Source: Glomus cerebriforme
Taxonomy: Eukaryota > Glomeromycota > Glomeromycetes > Glomerales > Glomeraceae
Assembly: GCA_003550305.1 (NCBI GenBank)
Contig: QKYT01000165.1
Span: 1-57,687, forward strand
DNA length: 57,687 bases
Direction of reading: 5' to 3'
In this document: piece after piece, positions 23,289 through 33,140 of the stretch
How the letters are laid out: the number at the start of each line of letters is the position of its first letter
Numbering within the stretch: position 1 is the stretch's first letter
Notes under the pieces: model-generated
Database searches by the model: none
The model's input: only the letters and a program-made list of their open reading frames with translations
What the model was told of the DNA's origin: nothing
Position numbers and translations under genes: made by a program

Positions 23289-24504
23289 ATGTCAACAACG
23301 GAGAGTGAGCCTCTTACATTAGTAGAAGAAATAAGAAAATATGATACTGAGACTCTTATCAAATTTTTAAAGAGACAGGAGATACAGGACCTAAAGCTTA
23401 ATAATACCCACCTTGATATTTTAAACAAAGAAGAAGTCACAGGTGATGATTTTCTTAACTTGTCTCAGGAAGATCTTGAAAGATGGGGAATGCCTGGCGG
23501 ACCCTCAAAAGACTCGTAAAGTTCGTTAAGGAGTGTAAAGAAGTAAAAGAACTAAAGAAAAAGGCATTTTCGTCGTACTGCAGTTTAAAAGAAGTGTTAG
23601 CGAAATATGGTATTACAAATGGAGTCAAGGACATCCCGCAATTCTTACCAGGTAAAAGTTAAACAACATTTTGTATAACTTATAAATCCAAAATCTAACA
23701 TCCCATTGCTTTTACAAGAAACTCACAAAATTAATGACAACGATACGGAACTGCAGCAATGTTTAACAGAAATAAAACGCAGATTGAGAACTATGGGAAC
23801 AGTAGTTCCAGATAGTAATGAAGCAATGCGTTGTGAATTTATTTCCGCAATACTACACTCTGCGATCCTTTATGTCAAAGAAATTACAAAGAAAAATATT
23901 ACCTTGGACCTTCAGTTTGAAGTTGTCGGTGAAGAAAATACAGGCCGAGTAGATTATACTATCAGACTTTTTGATAACTCACAGGAATATGAAATTATTT
24001 GCATAACGGGGGAAAAACAACACCAAGTGGCTATTGGGTTTGCACAGGTTTGTGTTATCAGTTATGATTTTTTTCATGCGTTTAAGCTTTCAATGACAAA
24101 TTTTTTTGTTTCTATGGTTCAGAATCTAACACAATGTGAAAGTGCATGTCAGACTAATAAGAAGAAGCGAAAAGTAAGTGAAGCTTTTGAATCTGATTAT
24201 CTTTATGGCATTGTTACTACAGGTGAGGATTTTTCTCTTCTTATGTATCACTAAGCGAGGATTATTATTAACATAAACCTTAATCTTGTTAGGCGTGGAT
24301 TGGTACTTCATTTTATATACAACAGAAGGGATATACTGCACAAGCAAAACTGAATATCACATAAGCCTTACCGAGTCTGTTTTGGATAATGACACTGAAT
24401 TATGCACGAATTTGAAGCGATTGATGGAAGTCATTGTTGGTTTATTGAAGGACAAGGTAGATGTTAATGAATCACCCTCTAAAAAGAAAAAATGTCTTCA
24501 ATAG
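23289..24504 (+). pseudogene. Crinkler-like protein, SAM-like plus PD-(D/E)XK-like domains, one frameshift
   Basis: Segments 23289-23651, 23719-24047, 24123-24222 and 24293-24504 join in phase with canonical introns, except for one frame change near 23505: after GMPGGPSK the frame runs into a stop, while the +1-base-corrected frame continues RLVKFVKECKEVKELKKK. The missing base lies in an AAAA run, so a sequencing error is possible. Order: N-terminal helical region, SAM-like segment (DDFLNLSQEDLERWGMP), linker, then a nuclease-like core with CEFISAILHSAI, GRVDYTI, ICITGEKQ and GFAQ, spaced as in PD-(D/E)XK enzymes. The acid usually two residues before the core Lys appears shifted (GEK). The tail SPSKKKKCLQ looks like a nuclear localisation signal. 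Such proteins are expanded in Rhizophagus and proposed as effectors; function unproven. Confidence 0.6.
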
Positions 24505-24519
24505 AAAATATAGAAGATT

Positions 24520-25048
24520 ATATTTAAATTTGCGCCTTTTAGTTTCAGAAGCTGCAATAGCTAGTGGATTGTTTTTTAAATGTCGAGGTGGATCATCAAA
24601 TAGAACAATATAAGTTTGTTATTCTTTATCATAAAATTTTTGACCCCATAATGGATTATTAAAGATTTCGCTTAGTGCTTGATATCCAGCAACTCCTCTA
24701 AAGACACATTTGTAAACATTTCTATTACTACGATGATGAATATGTCCTTTAAAAATATCAAAAAANTGATGCTCAGTACAAGCAAGAGATACTAATTGAC
24801 GACCTAAACCCATTTGAAAGCTTGCGATGAATTAAATAGACCAGAATATTTTTAAAATTTTTATTGTTTGTTTCTGACAAACTATCCAAACTATTACGCG
24901 GAATATTATATTTTTTCACAGTAGTCAAATGCCGTGAAAGTCCGCTTTGTTTCTTAAAACTTTTTTGACAAGCAGAACAGAAAAATTCTGAAGTAAATGT
25001 AATGAAAGATGTTGTGAGTGTAGTAGAACCTATATTAGTACTTGACAT
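24520..25048 (-). pseudogene. Broken C2H2 zinc-finger protein of a repeated family
   Basis: Minus-strand ATG at 25048 opens with an unstructured leader and one C2H2-type finger (FFCSACQKSFKKQSGLSRHL), then a segment ending LVYLIHRKLSNGF. The rest continues from 24813 in another frame (QMGLGRQLVSLACTEH, CVFRGVAGYQALSEIF), so a small deletion shifted the frame near 24820. An in-frame TAA follows at 24619 although protein-like sequence goes on (TYIVLFDDPPRHL). An ambiguous base lies at 24766. From memory, this finger plus YLIHGKL-type domain is repeated in Rhizophagus genomes, probably in mobile elements. Confidence 0.55.
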
Positions 25049-25680
25049 ATTAATAAAAAATATATTGCTGCAGTTATCTAANAANANGCGAAAATATTTT
25101 AGTATTTTTTAAAAATTATAAGAAAATAATGTGCATAAATTTAGTAATAGTTACAATTGGCAACGGGTGACATGTTATGAATTTGAAATCGTGAGATGCC
25201 AGTTGCCTTCTACTAATCTTCTACTACTCGAGCTCATCAGTTTTTGGTTGTGCTTATCGGTTTGACGCGTGTTTTTATAAGTTAATTTTTTTTTTAGAGT
25301 GAGTTCGCTAAATTGATCATCAGTTTTTTTTTACTAATTGGAAATGTGTAATGTTGATCAAATTTATTATGATTTGGGGTTTAAAATTTGATCCAATTTC
25401 GATAATTAGCTGATATAATCAGAATTCCAACATTGTCGCATTAGCTCCACATATCAGGATGGAGTTCCTTCAATTGGCTTTGGGCGCAAACCATCACAAA
25501 TTTGTAATGCCAAACTTTCAAATTTGTTTCAAATGTGGAAGCAATAACCGATGCAAATGAAGCACCGCATCGTGAATCCTATCGTTAAAGATTTATCAAT
25601 GAAGATATCTTTATAATTTACAGAAGGATATTTTAGGGAAGAATAATCAGTCTGAATTGACTAGGTTTATTTTGGGGAAA
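25049..25680. other. AT-rich stretch with ambiguous bases
   Basis: Ambiguous bases at 25082 and 25085 mark weak assembly. No gene seen. Confidence 0.4.
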
Positions 25681-25920
25681 TGCTCAGGTAAGTATACTAA
25701 TCATTAATGATTTCTTAGAATCTGGCACAACTCAAAAGTACATAAAGACAAATAAGAAGAAATGAATAGTGGATCAAGCATTTGGAAATGATTATTTTGA
25801 ATTAATCTCTCAAAAGGAAAATCCTAAATTAACATGAAAAAGATAATCGAATTATTGTTGGGTTATTGAAATATCAAGTTAGTGTTGAAATTTCCCAGCT
25901 AGTAGAATCAAAAAATTATC
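25681..25920 (+). pseudogene. 3' fragment of another crinkler-like gene
   Basis: Short segments match the C-terminal part of the gene at 23289-24504: TQKYIKTNKKK near 25732-25765 (compare CQTNKKKRK), AFGNDYFELIS near 25779-25811 (compare AFESDYLYGIV) and RIIVGLLKYQVSVE near 25848-25890 (compare MEVIVGLLKDKVDVNE). Stops interrupt every frame. It lies ~1.2 kb after that gene in the same orientation, so it may be a decayed tandem duplicate. Confidence 0.5.
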
Positions 25921-26876
25921 AAAAAATAATGGTATCAATAAAAAAATTCAGGTAGTTTCTTTCCGTATTTATTCTCTTAACTTGTAATTTATTGTATTAA
26001 CAGTTAAATAAAAATTTATCAGGTGGTGTCGTGCTAAATTGGCTCAACGCTGATTTTTATTCTGTTTATCTTAAAAAATCTATGATTGAGGAAAGCGAAA
26101 ACATTATTTGTTTTTGACTCTCCACTTCTTGCATGTATGTGATCAAAAGAAGATTTTATTAGTACATGTTTGTATCATTTACACGCGAACGATGTCATGT
26201 GGATAATGCTAGAATTAATATGCAGTCGTTAGAATGAAAACGTCATTATAAATGGATTATATGTCAATTTATTTTATTTTTATATTGGATAAAGATTATT
26301 CAATTGCACGTATTGCAACAATTTAGGGTAGTGACGTATATTACCTAATATTAATTTCATAAGGACTCTTAGGCTACTAGTTATTTAAAAAAAAAATAAG
26401 AGAAAAAAAAAGGAAAATCTTTGACTTGGTTATTCAAAGATTAACTGTAGTTACAGAATCTGATGCCAATAATGGCAAAATACAAAAAGACAAAAAGATA
26501 TTTTAATTTTTACATTTTTGTTATTTTACATATTGACATTTAATTTATGGATTTAATAAGTCTTTAATGAATAAGAAAAATAAGGGCCATTATAAAAACA
26601 TTTCGAATTGATAAAAAGAAAGAAACAATTAATATAAATAAACATTATTATAAAATATTTTTTCTAATTTTCTATTTATAATTAATATAATAATATTAAT
26701 GTAATTTAAAGTCACAAAAATATTGCGCTGAAATATGAAAAATAGAACTACAAGAATAGCAAAAAGAAATTTTTTAAAAATGAAGAAATCAATCAGAATA
26801 TTGATTAGTTGCTGACTGTATCACTCTGTGGTTTTGTTTTTTTTTTGACCTACTTATTTTGATTACAAATTATTTG
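25921..26876. other. AT-rich intergenic stretch
   Basis: No gene, structured repeat or element end is recognised. Confidence 0.4.
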
Positions 26877-26880
26877 GGGC

Positions 26881-27111
26881 TGTTGTAGCCCAAACGTAAC
26901 CATGTCCCGAATCCGACTTGGGATATCCCAAATCAAACTTGGGACAATCCTATGTCCGAAATTTAACCATATCCCAAACAAAACTAGTAAATTTTAAATG
27001 TTTAAGACGTCTCAAACTACCATTTAAGACTGGGTTAGTTTGGGACATGGTCAAGTTTCGGATATAAGGGCCAAGTTTGATTTGGGACATGGTAGTGTTT
27101 GGGCTACAACA
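26881..27111. mobile_element. MITE, copy 1 (TIR TGTTGTAGCCCAAAC...)
   Basis: Terminal inverted repeats of ~28 bp: TGTTGTAGCCCAAACGTAAC on the left, and on the right the reverse complement of TGTTGTAGCCCAAACACTAC, both followed by CATGTCCC. GGGC lies on both sides (26877-26880 and 27112-27115), a plausible target duplication. Internal sequence is a series of partly inverted GGGACATGG/CCATGTCCC blocks and has no ORF. It ends 376 bp before the start of the kinase gene at 27488. Confidence 0.8.
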
Positions 27112-27487
27112 GGGCTAAGATCTTTTCATGTTGTACTACATTTCATTAAATATTTTTTGTTATACTTGAAAATAATGATATTAATTTACATTTATGGTTA
27201 AACATTTTGATCAACGTTTATATGAGAGCGGAAATGAAATTCCTATTGTTAAAATGTAAACAAGTAAACAAAATGAAATTTTGTTTACCCCTTCTTTTAC
27301 AATCCTAATAATTCTAATTGGACATTGTATAATCAATTTTTAGAATCTTCATTCTTGGCGTTTTTAGTTCTAACATATATATAAAGAACTGAAATACTAG
27401 ATCACATCTTAATATATCATATAATTTATATTTTTTATATTTTAATTATACTTGTATATACCTAAAAATTATAATCGCTAATTAAAT

Positions 27488-29342
27488 ATGGAAATATTTA
27501 CAAATTTATTTAAATTTAGTATGGAAATATTTACAAATGTATTCAATAAAAGTAATGCAACGTCCTGGAAACTTGTTGATGATCATAAATATCAAGTAAG
27601 ACTTTTAAAATTATAAGATTAATGTTAATTATTTTTTAAAATAGTAACGATTTTTTGATCATTTATTTTAAAAGCTTCACGTTACAATTGATTCAACTAC
27701 TAAATTGGAAGATTCTACAGATAAAGAAGTAGTCTATATGAGTGATTTAAAAAAAAGAAAAAAAGTATATGGAATATGCAAAGAATGTAATGAGCCAGGT
27801 ACAGGAGAAAAATGGTGTCGACCTTGTAATTCTAAAAGATTCAAGAAAAATTTTGAAAATTGGACCAGTGGAAATAAGGATATTGACGAATTGATACAAC
27901 ATTCACAAATTAATGCTGTATATAGTGCAAAATGTCTTGAATGGATACCTTTTGAAAATTTTGAATGTGTTACTTATGTTTCCAGAGGTGGTTTCGGTAA
28001 AATTTATTCAGCAAAATGGCCTGAAGGGTTTATTCGTTATTGGGATATTAAAAATCAAGCGTGGAAGAGGGCTTCAAACGAACAAGTTGCATTGAAAAGC
28101 TTGGATAACTCTTCTTCAGATTTAAATACTAAATTATTAGATGAGGTAATTAAAATAAGTAATTTTTGATTTGCTTCTTATTTAGTATGGAAAACTTAAT
28201 TAATTTTTTTTTAAAAAAAAAAAATGTTTTATTAGATCAAATCACATATTCAAATTTATATTCATGATATTCTTCCATGTTATGGAATCACTCAAGATCC
28301 TAAAACTAAAGATTATATGATGGTTTTACATTATTGTGAAAGAGGAGATTTGAGAAAGTATTTAAGTCTTCCCAAAAAGAATATATTTCATTATTATTCA
28401 AAAATTAATCATTTATTTAAAATTTCAAGAGGACTTTTAGATATTCATAATGCTGGAAAGGTTCATAAAGATTTTCATTCGGGTAATATATTATTTGGTA
28501 GTGCTCCATATATAGGTGATTTAGGAATGTGTCAAAATGAAAATCAATCAGAGGGAATTTATGGAGTATTACCATATATGGCTCCGGAAGTTTTATCTGG
28601 ACATCAATATACAAAAGCAGCAGATATTTATTCATTTGGAATTATAATAAACGAGTTCTTATCAGAAGAAATTCCTTATAAAGATGTTCCTCATGATCAT
28701 ATTTTGACTATTAAAATATGTAAAAAAGGACTTAGACCAAGAATTTCTAAGGATACTCCAAAACTACTTGCAGATTTAATTACAAAATGTTGGGATGCTA
28801 ATGCAGAAAATAGACCAACCGCTAAAGAATTGGTTCACATATTCAAGAATTGGAATAATGAAATAAATAAGAAAAATAGCGAAATATATTTACAAATGAA
28901 GGAATATAATAAAATGAGAAAATCAAAAAATAATAAAAATAATTCTAATGCGGCTATTCAAATACATTCACAAGCAATATATACTAGTAGACTTTTAAAT
29001 TTGAAAAATCTTGCAGAAACGGTTAATTCTTCAAATTTATTATCTATTCAATTCAATTCAGCAGGTAATCTTCAATTATAATTACAAAAAAAAACAAAAA
29101 AAAACCAAAAAAAAATGTTTTTATACTAATTTATCTTTATTATTTTTAATAGATGCTACTCAATCAAGATCAGTAAATCCAATAGTTTCAGAATTCCTTG
29201 ATTGTCAATTAAGCGAATCAGGTGCATATAAAACTTTTTTTAAAATATATTCAAATTTTTATTTTAAGATATATTCTCTTATCTAATGCGTTCAATTTTT
29301 TCTATAATAGATATAAACGAAATTGAAGATAATAATGAATAA
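27488..29342 (+). CDS. Protein kinase with N-terminal CxxC-CxxC knuckle (expanded fungal family)
   Basis: Five exons, 27488-27595, 27675-28145, 28236-29064, 29153-29221 and 29311-29342, join in phase to 502 residues. The start carries a near-exact duplication (MEIFTNLFKFS, MEIFTNVFNKS). Residues 71-87 form a putative zinc knuckle, CKECNEP...WCRPC. The kinase domain (~130-405) has a glycine loop RGGFGKIY, the ATP-binding Lys177 in VALKSL, a catalytic loop HKDFHSGN at 270-277 with Asp272 and Asn277, DLG at 288-290 in place of DFG, and APE at 309-311; the fold resembles TKL/Tyr-like kinases. It should be active, although the HRD Arg is Lys. An acidic/polar tail follows. Kinases of this layout are numerous in Rhizophagus and their substrates are unknown. 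A broken relative lies in opposite orientation at 30965-32134. Confidence 0.88.
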
Positions 29343-29464
29343 TGTTCTTTTAAATTACTTAAAATTCTATTAATCTAATATATATTTTATTCATTATTAC
29401 GTTATTTTAGCGTAAAATTTTATCATAAAAAATGATCTTATTATTTAGTAACTCTTCAAGGATT

Positions 29465-29486
29465 TTGCAGGCAAATTTGCCTGCAA
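29465..29486. repeat. Perfect 22-bp palindrome downstream of the kinase gene
   Basis: TTGCAGGCAAA followed at once by TTTGCCTGCAA: two perfectly complementary 11-base halves, ~123 bp after the kinase stop codon. As RNA it would form a stable hairpin only if the centre opens. Its role, in the 3' UTR or as a protein site, is not known. Confidence 0.7.
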
Positions 29487-29617
29487 TTTTACTTTTTAAT
29501 TAAAATACATTTGAAATATTTTTTATAATAAATTTAAGAAAAAAAATCTTGATTAAAAATTAATTATCATAAATTGAGATATCTTGTTATCTATTGATTC
29601 TAAAAATATACCATTTA

Positions 29618-29860
29618 CCGTATAGCACTGCCTAAAATACCCCGGGTCTGAATCAATTTACCTGATTTAAAACATTGAATTAGATCCGGGTGTGTACGTT
29701 CATCCTGTCAGTACTAGACATTTAATATATGAAAAATTTAAATTTGATTTAAAATAGTGATTAAATATTCTAATTTTTAGGTACATATTTGATATCTCGA
29801 AACGGGTATTTTATATAGGGGGTATGCCGAAATGGGGGTCTCTTAGGCAGTGCTATACGG
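29618..29860. mobile_element. MITE with 18-bp perfect TIRs and TA target duplication
   Basis: Left end CCGTATAGCACTGCCTAA and the exact reverse complement at the right end, with TA immediately outside both ends (29616-29617 and 29861-29862). That fits a Tc1/mariner- or pogo-type non-autonomous element of 243 bp. No coding capacity. Confidence 0.85.
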
Positions 29861-29862
29861 TA

Positions 29863-30415
29863 ATACATCTTGATAAGGCGAATCTAATGGGAATAAAAAT
29901 TCATTTTTCTATGATAATCATATAGTAAGGTAATTATAAATTAATATATTGTTTAACCTACTATCGTTAGACCACATCAATGAGAGGAATATAACAAACT
30001 ATATTTCATTTCATGGATAGTCAATTTTTTTTTTACCTTACTTATTGAAGGGATACATGGATGTATTTTGAAAACATATCTTAGGTTGACTAGATGAAAT
30101 GAATAATCAAAAGTATTAATTCAATTTAATTCGATTTTGTTTGTTTCACAAATTTTTAGTATTATACGCGTTATGTTATGTTTATCAGAAATCTTTGCGA
30201 TGTTAACGTAAAAATTTATATTACATATTTAATTATGTCGCTTAGAAATAATTTACTAATTTAACTAATTTAAATCCTAAGTAATTAAATAATTGAATGT
30301 TTTAACGAGATTTTCTTCCTAATATTTAATATTGGATATTTAAATGAACCCCTTAAATCTTCAATCCATTTAGAGTTGCTTCTGTTAAAAATTTATTTAA
30401 TTTATTATTTAATAA
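29863..30415. other. AT-rich stretch between two MITEs
   Basis: No gene or repeat recognised. Confidence 0.4.
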
Positions 30416-30808
30416 AGAAAATTTCTAAGTTTACACGGGGTGTCTGGACACGTATCACGTGATTTTTACTTATATGATAATTTATCACCCCCCGTGTCAC
30501 ACCTTCTGTTTTCATTTTTTCTATTTATTCTAGGGACTTAGAACTTTTTCAAAGTGTGAAATCATATTCATCACATTTATTCGTCACGTCCTTAATTTTG
30601 GCCGGATTTCATAATGCCGGCCGGAGTATCCTTTTTTGGAATACCGTACTACGTTACACGATCCAAAAAAGGCAATTTTCTGTCTCTCGAAAATCGAATT
30701 TTGGGTTACACGAAATTCCCAAAAAGGCAATTTCATTGCAGATCATTTAATTCCGGCCGGAATTATGACCCCGTGTTCAGACACCCCGTGTACAAATAGA
30801 AATCGCCT
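30416..30808. mobile_element. Non-autonomous DNA element, well-preserved copy (CACGGGGTGTCTG termini)
   Basis: Inverted ends share TACACGGGGTGTCTG followed by ACACG, with ATTTCTA just outside. The interior has GGCCGG-rich blocks (GCCGGCCGGAGTAT, TTCCGGCCGGAATTATG) and two copies of AAAAAGGCAATTT. A second copy of the whole element is at 51064-51463, which fixes the borders. The short frames at 30556-30799 are not genes. Confidence 0.8.
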
Positions 30809-30964
30809 TTAATAAAATATATCAATATATTAAATTTTTAAATTATAATTCTTATACTTACTAATACTGTATCATTTTCCATTATAAATTTATAATAAGC
30901 GCCTCTATTGGTTAAATAAAAAATTAATATAATAACAAAATAATTAAGGGGGTGTGAAATTTCA

Positions 30965-32134
30965 TTATAAATATTTACAGTATATTATAATTTTTTTAAC
31001 ACATTCAATCATTTCTTTCTCTTTTTCATCATAACTATAAATATTTTTGTTAATATTTTTACACCAATTTACAATAATCTCCAAAGTTTTTGGTCTTTTA
31101 AGAGGATTAGTATCCCAACATCTTTTCATTTTAAAAATTATATAACATTGTGGAATATCTTCAATTTCAGGACGTTTATTTCTACAGATATTTAAATTTA
31201 GTTTAAGATCATGTGTTTCATCATCAAATGGTGGAACTCCTGATGTAAATTCCCACATATCACTAGCTGGAGTATAAGGTTTACCCTTAATATTTCGGGA
31301 GCCATGTAAAAATAATCTACAGGTTGAAAATCACTAATAGAAGTTCCACTATGACCAAAACTTAAAATATTACCATCGTGAAGATCACGATGAACATTAT
31401 TAGATTCATGAATTGTATCAAGTCCAATTATAATATTTTTTAATAAAAAAAGTTTATCAACCAATTTATATTGTGAAATTTCATGTATATTATTTCTTAA
31501 AGATCCATCCACAGCATATTCCATTATTATCATATAATTCAAAGTAATTGGATCTTGAGTAATCCTATTAAGGGAACAAGAAGAGATCCTTTGGATCGTG
31601 CTTTTTTATAACAATTAAAATGTAATCACCACTATAAATAAATAAAAAGATGAATTAATTTAGTTATTAATTAGATATAAATAAATTTAAAAATATTTAA
31701 TTACCTCATTTAAGAATTCATCATTTAAATTTGATGAATTATTAAGACTTTTAAGTACTACTACATAACCAATAATTACATTATAATCATCACCATTTGG
31801 CATAATAATATCTTTATCTATTCTAAGCCAAGTTTTTTCATTATAATCCCATTCTCTAATATATCCATCCAACCAAATAGCTTTGTAAACGGTACTAAAT
31901 CTTCCCGCAGCAAGAAAATCATTATTTATCAATCTATTATAAGGTATCCATTCTAAAATTTTTGAGCATTAAGTTGAGTCTCTTGAATAAATTTATTTTC
32001 TTACATTGTTGACACCATTCATCAATATTTGGTTTATTACATTCATTACACAATTCTTTTTCTTGACCGCTTGAATCATCATTTTCTAATATAGAAGATA
32101 TTTCCAAATTATCAAAATCTATATCGTCAGTCAT
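30965..32134 (-). pseudogene. Broken kinase of the CxxC-knuckle family
   Basis: Starts at 32134 (minus) with an acidic leader and a knuckle CNECNKP...WCQQC, then loses ~20 residues relative to the intact kinase and changes frame. Kinase segments follow in pieces: GRFSTVYKAIW and VVLKSLNNSS (31932-31687), TLNYMIIMEYA and the catalytic loop VHRDLHDGN (31542-31300), DFQP where DFG is expected, APEIL, then after a one-base deletion near 31285 ASDMWEFTSGVPPFDD and CWDTNPLKRP to the stop at 30965. About 40 extra bases lie before TQDPITLNY (near 31565-31610). These changes make it non-functional. It is inverted relative to the intact kinase and clearly related. Confidence 0.7.
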
Positions 32135-32298
32135 TATTTTATTAAATATTTTTTGTTAAAACTGAAACAACAAAGGATTATCATTGAATTATATATTCAT
32201 ACGATAATTTATTATTTTAACGCCAATCATATTGGGTTTCTTGTAGCTAACTAATTTTGTCGAATTGGGAAAAATTAATTGTAAATAATTACCTTTTT

Positions 32299-32410
32299 TT
32301 TGTAGCCAAAACGTAATCATATCTCAAATCCGATCCTTAAGACTGGGTTAGACCTGGGACATGATCATATAAGAGTTTGATTTGGACATGGTAGAGTTTG
32401 GGCTACAACA
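32299..32410. mobile_element. MITE, copy 2, internally deleted
   Basis: Shares both ends with copy 1: TTGTAGCCAAAACGTAATCAT on the left with mutations, GGACATGGTAGAGTTTGGGC then TACAACA on the right, and the internal GACTGGGTTAG block. About half of the interior is gone. It sits ~165 bp upstream of the broken kinase's start. Confidence 0.75.
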
Positions 32411-32748
32411 GTATTATAATGAAATTAACTGCTAAGCATAAAACAGGTTGTATATTTTATAATAATTGCAAATTATTTCTCTTCACTTTCTATAATATTG
32501 CTAAATTCATAGAAAAAAAAAAAAGATTATAAACTAAAAGGGATTTTATTAATAAGGTTTCAGTTATTACATGAATAATCTAAATTCTTATTATGTTCTA
32601 TATGAAAAAAAAACTACTATAACTTTGCTTCTTTAGAGCTCTTTAACTTTATTTTCTTTTTTTTTCATGCATTGTTGTACCTTATTTTGATCTTTTTTTT
32701 TCATATTTAAATAGCATCCATAGCATTCTCTTGATTTTCACAATCCTT
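32411..32748. other. AT-rich stretch
   Basis: 3' flank of the minus-strand gene starting at 33140; contains an out-of-frame sixth copy of that gene's repeat at its upper end and poly-T tracts. Confidence 0.4.
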
Positions 32749-32935
32749 GGTTAATAATCCTCTTGATTTTCACAATCCTTGGTTATATATTCCTCATGAT
32801 TTTCACAATCCTTGGTTATATCTTCCTCTTGATTTTCACAATCCTTGGTTATATCTTCCTCATGATTATCACAATCCTTGGTTATATCATCCTCTTGATT
32901 TTCACAATCCTTGGTTATAGCATCTTCTTGTTCAT
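32749..32935. repeat. 33-bp minisatellite
   Basis: Six near-identical units containing TTTTCACAATCCTTGGTTAT on the plus strand. Five are in frame in the minus-strand gene; the first on the plus strand is out of frame. Confidence 0.85.
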
Positions 32936-33140
32936 CTTTTTCTTCATAGTCTTTCGTTAGAGATTGATCAAAATCTTCAGAGTTTTCAGAATCTATGAAG
33001 TTTCGCCTACACTCTGAACATTCTGTTCCTACGCAACCATAGCAACCATGTTCGCAAATAAAATATCCCATATCCCAATAATAACTATCCAATACATACC
33101 ATGGGATAGAGCTTTTACCACAAATACACCAATTAGTCAT
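32751..33140 (-). CDS. Small protein: Cys-rich N terminus plus acidic 11-residue repeats
   Basis: A single minus-strand frame of 129 residues. The first ~45 residues contain CIC and then CEHGCYGCVGTECSECRRNF, in which seven cysteines spaced like zinc ligands suggest a small metal-binding module. A short linker with DQSLTKDYEEKDEQED leads into five tandem units of consensus ITKDCENQEED, each with one Cys and four or five acidic residues. No signal peptide or membrane segment. A sixth unit (TKDCENQEN, then AMDAI and a stop) follows in another frame, so the C terminus was probably longer before a one-base change. No family recognised. Confidence 0.5.
   Translation of the reverse strand: MTNWCICGKSSIPWYVLDSYYWDMGYFICEHGCYGCVGTECSECRRNFIDSENSEDFDQSLTKDYEEKDEQEDAITKDCENQEDDITKDCDNHEEDITKDCENQEEDITKDCENHEEYITKDCENQEDY

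Noticed and set aside
24126..24347. Minus-strand frame antisense to the crinkler-like gene
   Set aside because: It lies opposite exons 3 and 4 and has no independent support.
30556..30799. Overlapping plus-strand frames inside the 30.4 kb element
   Set aside because: The second copy of the element does not keep either frame, and no start context or domain is seen.
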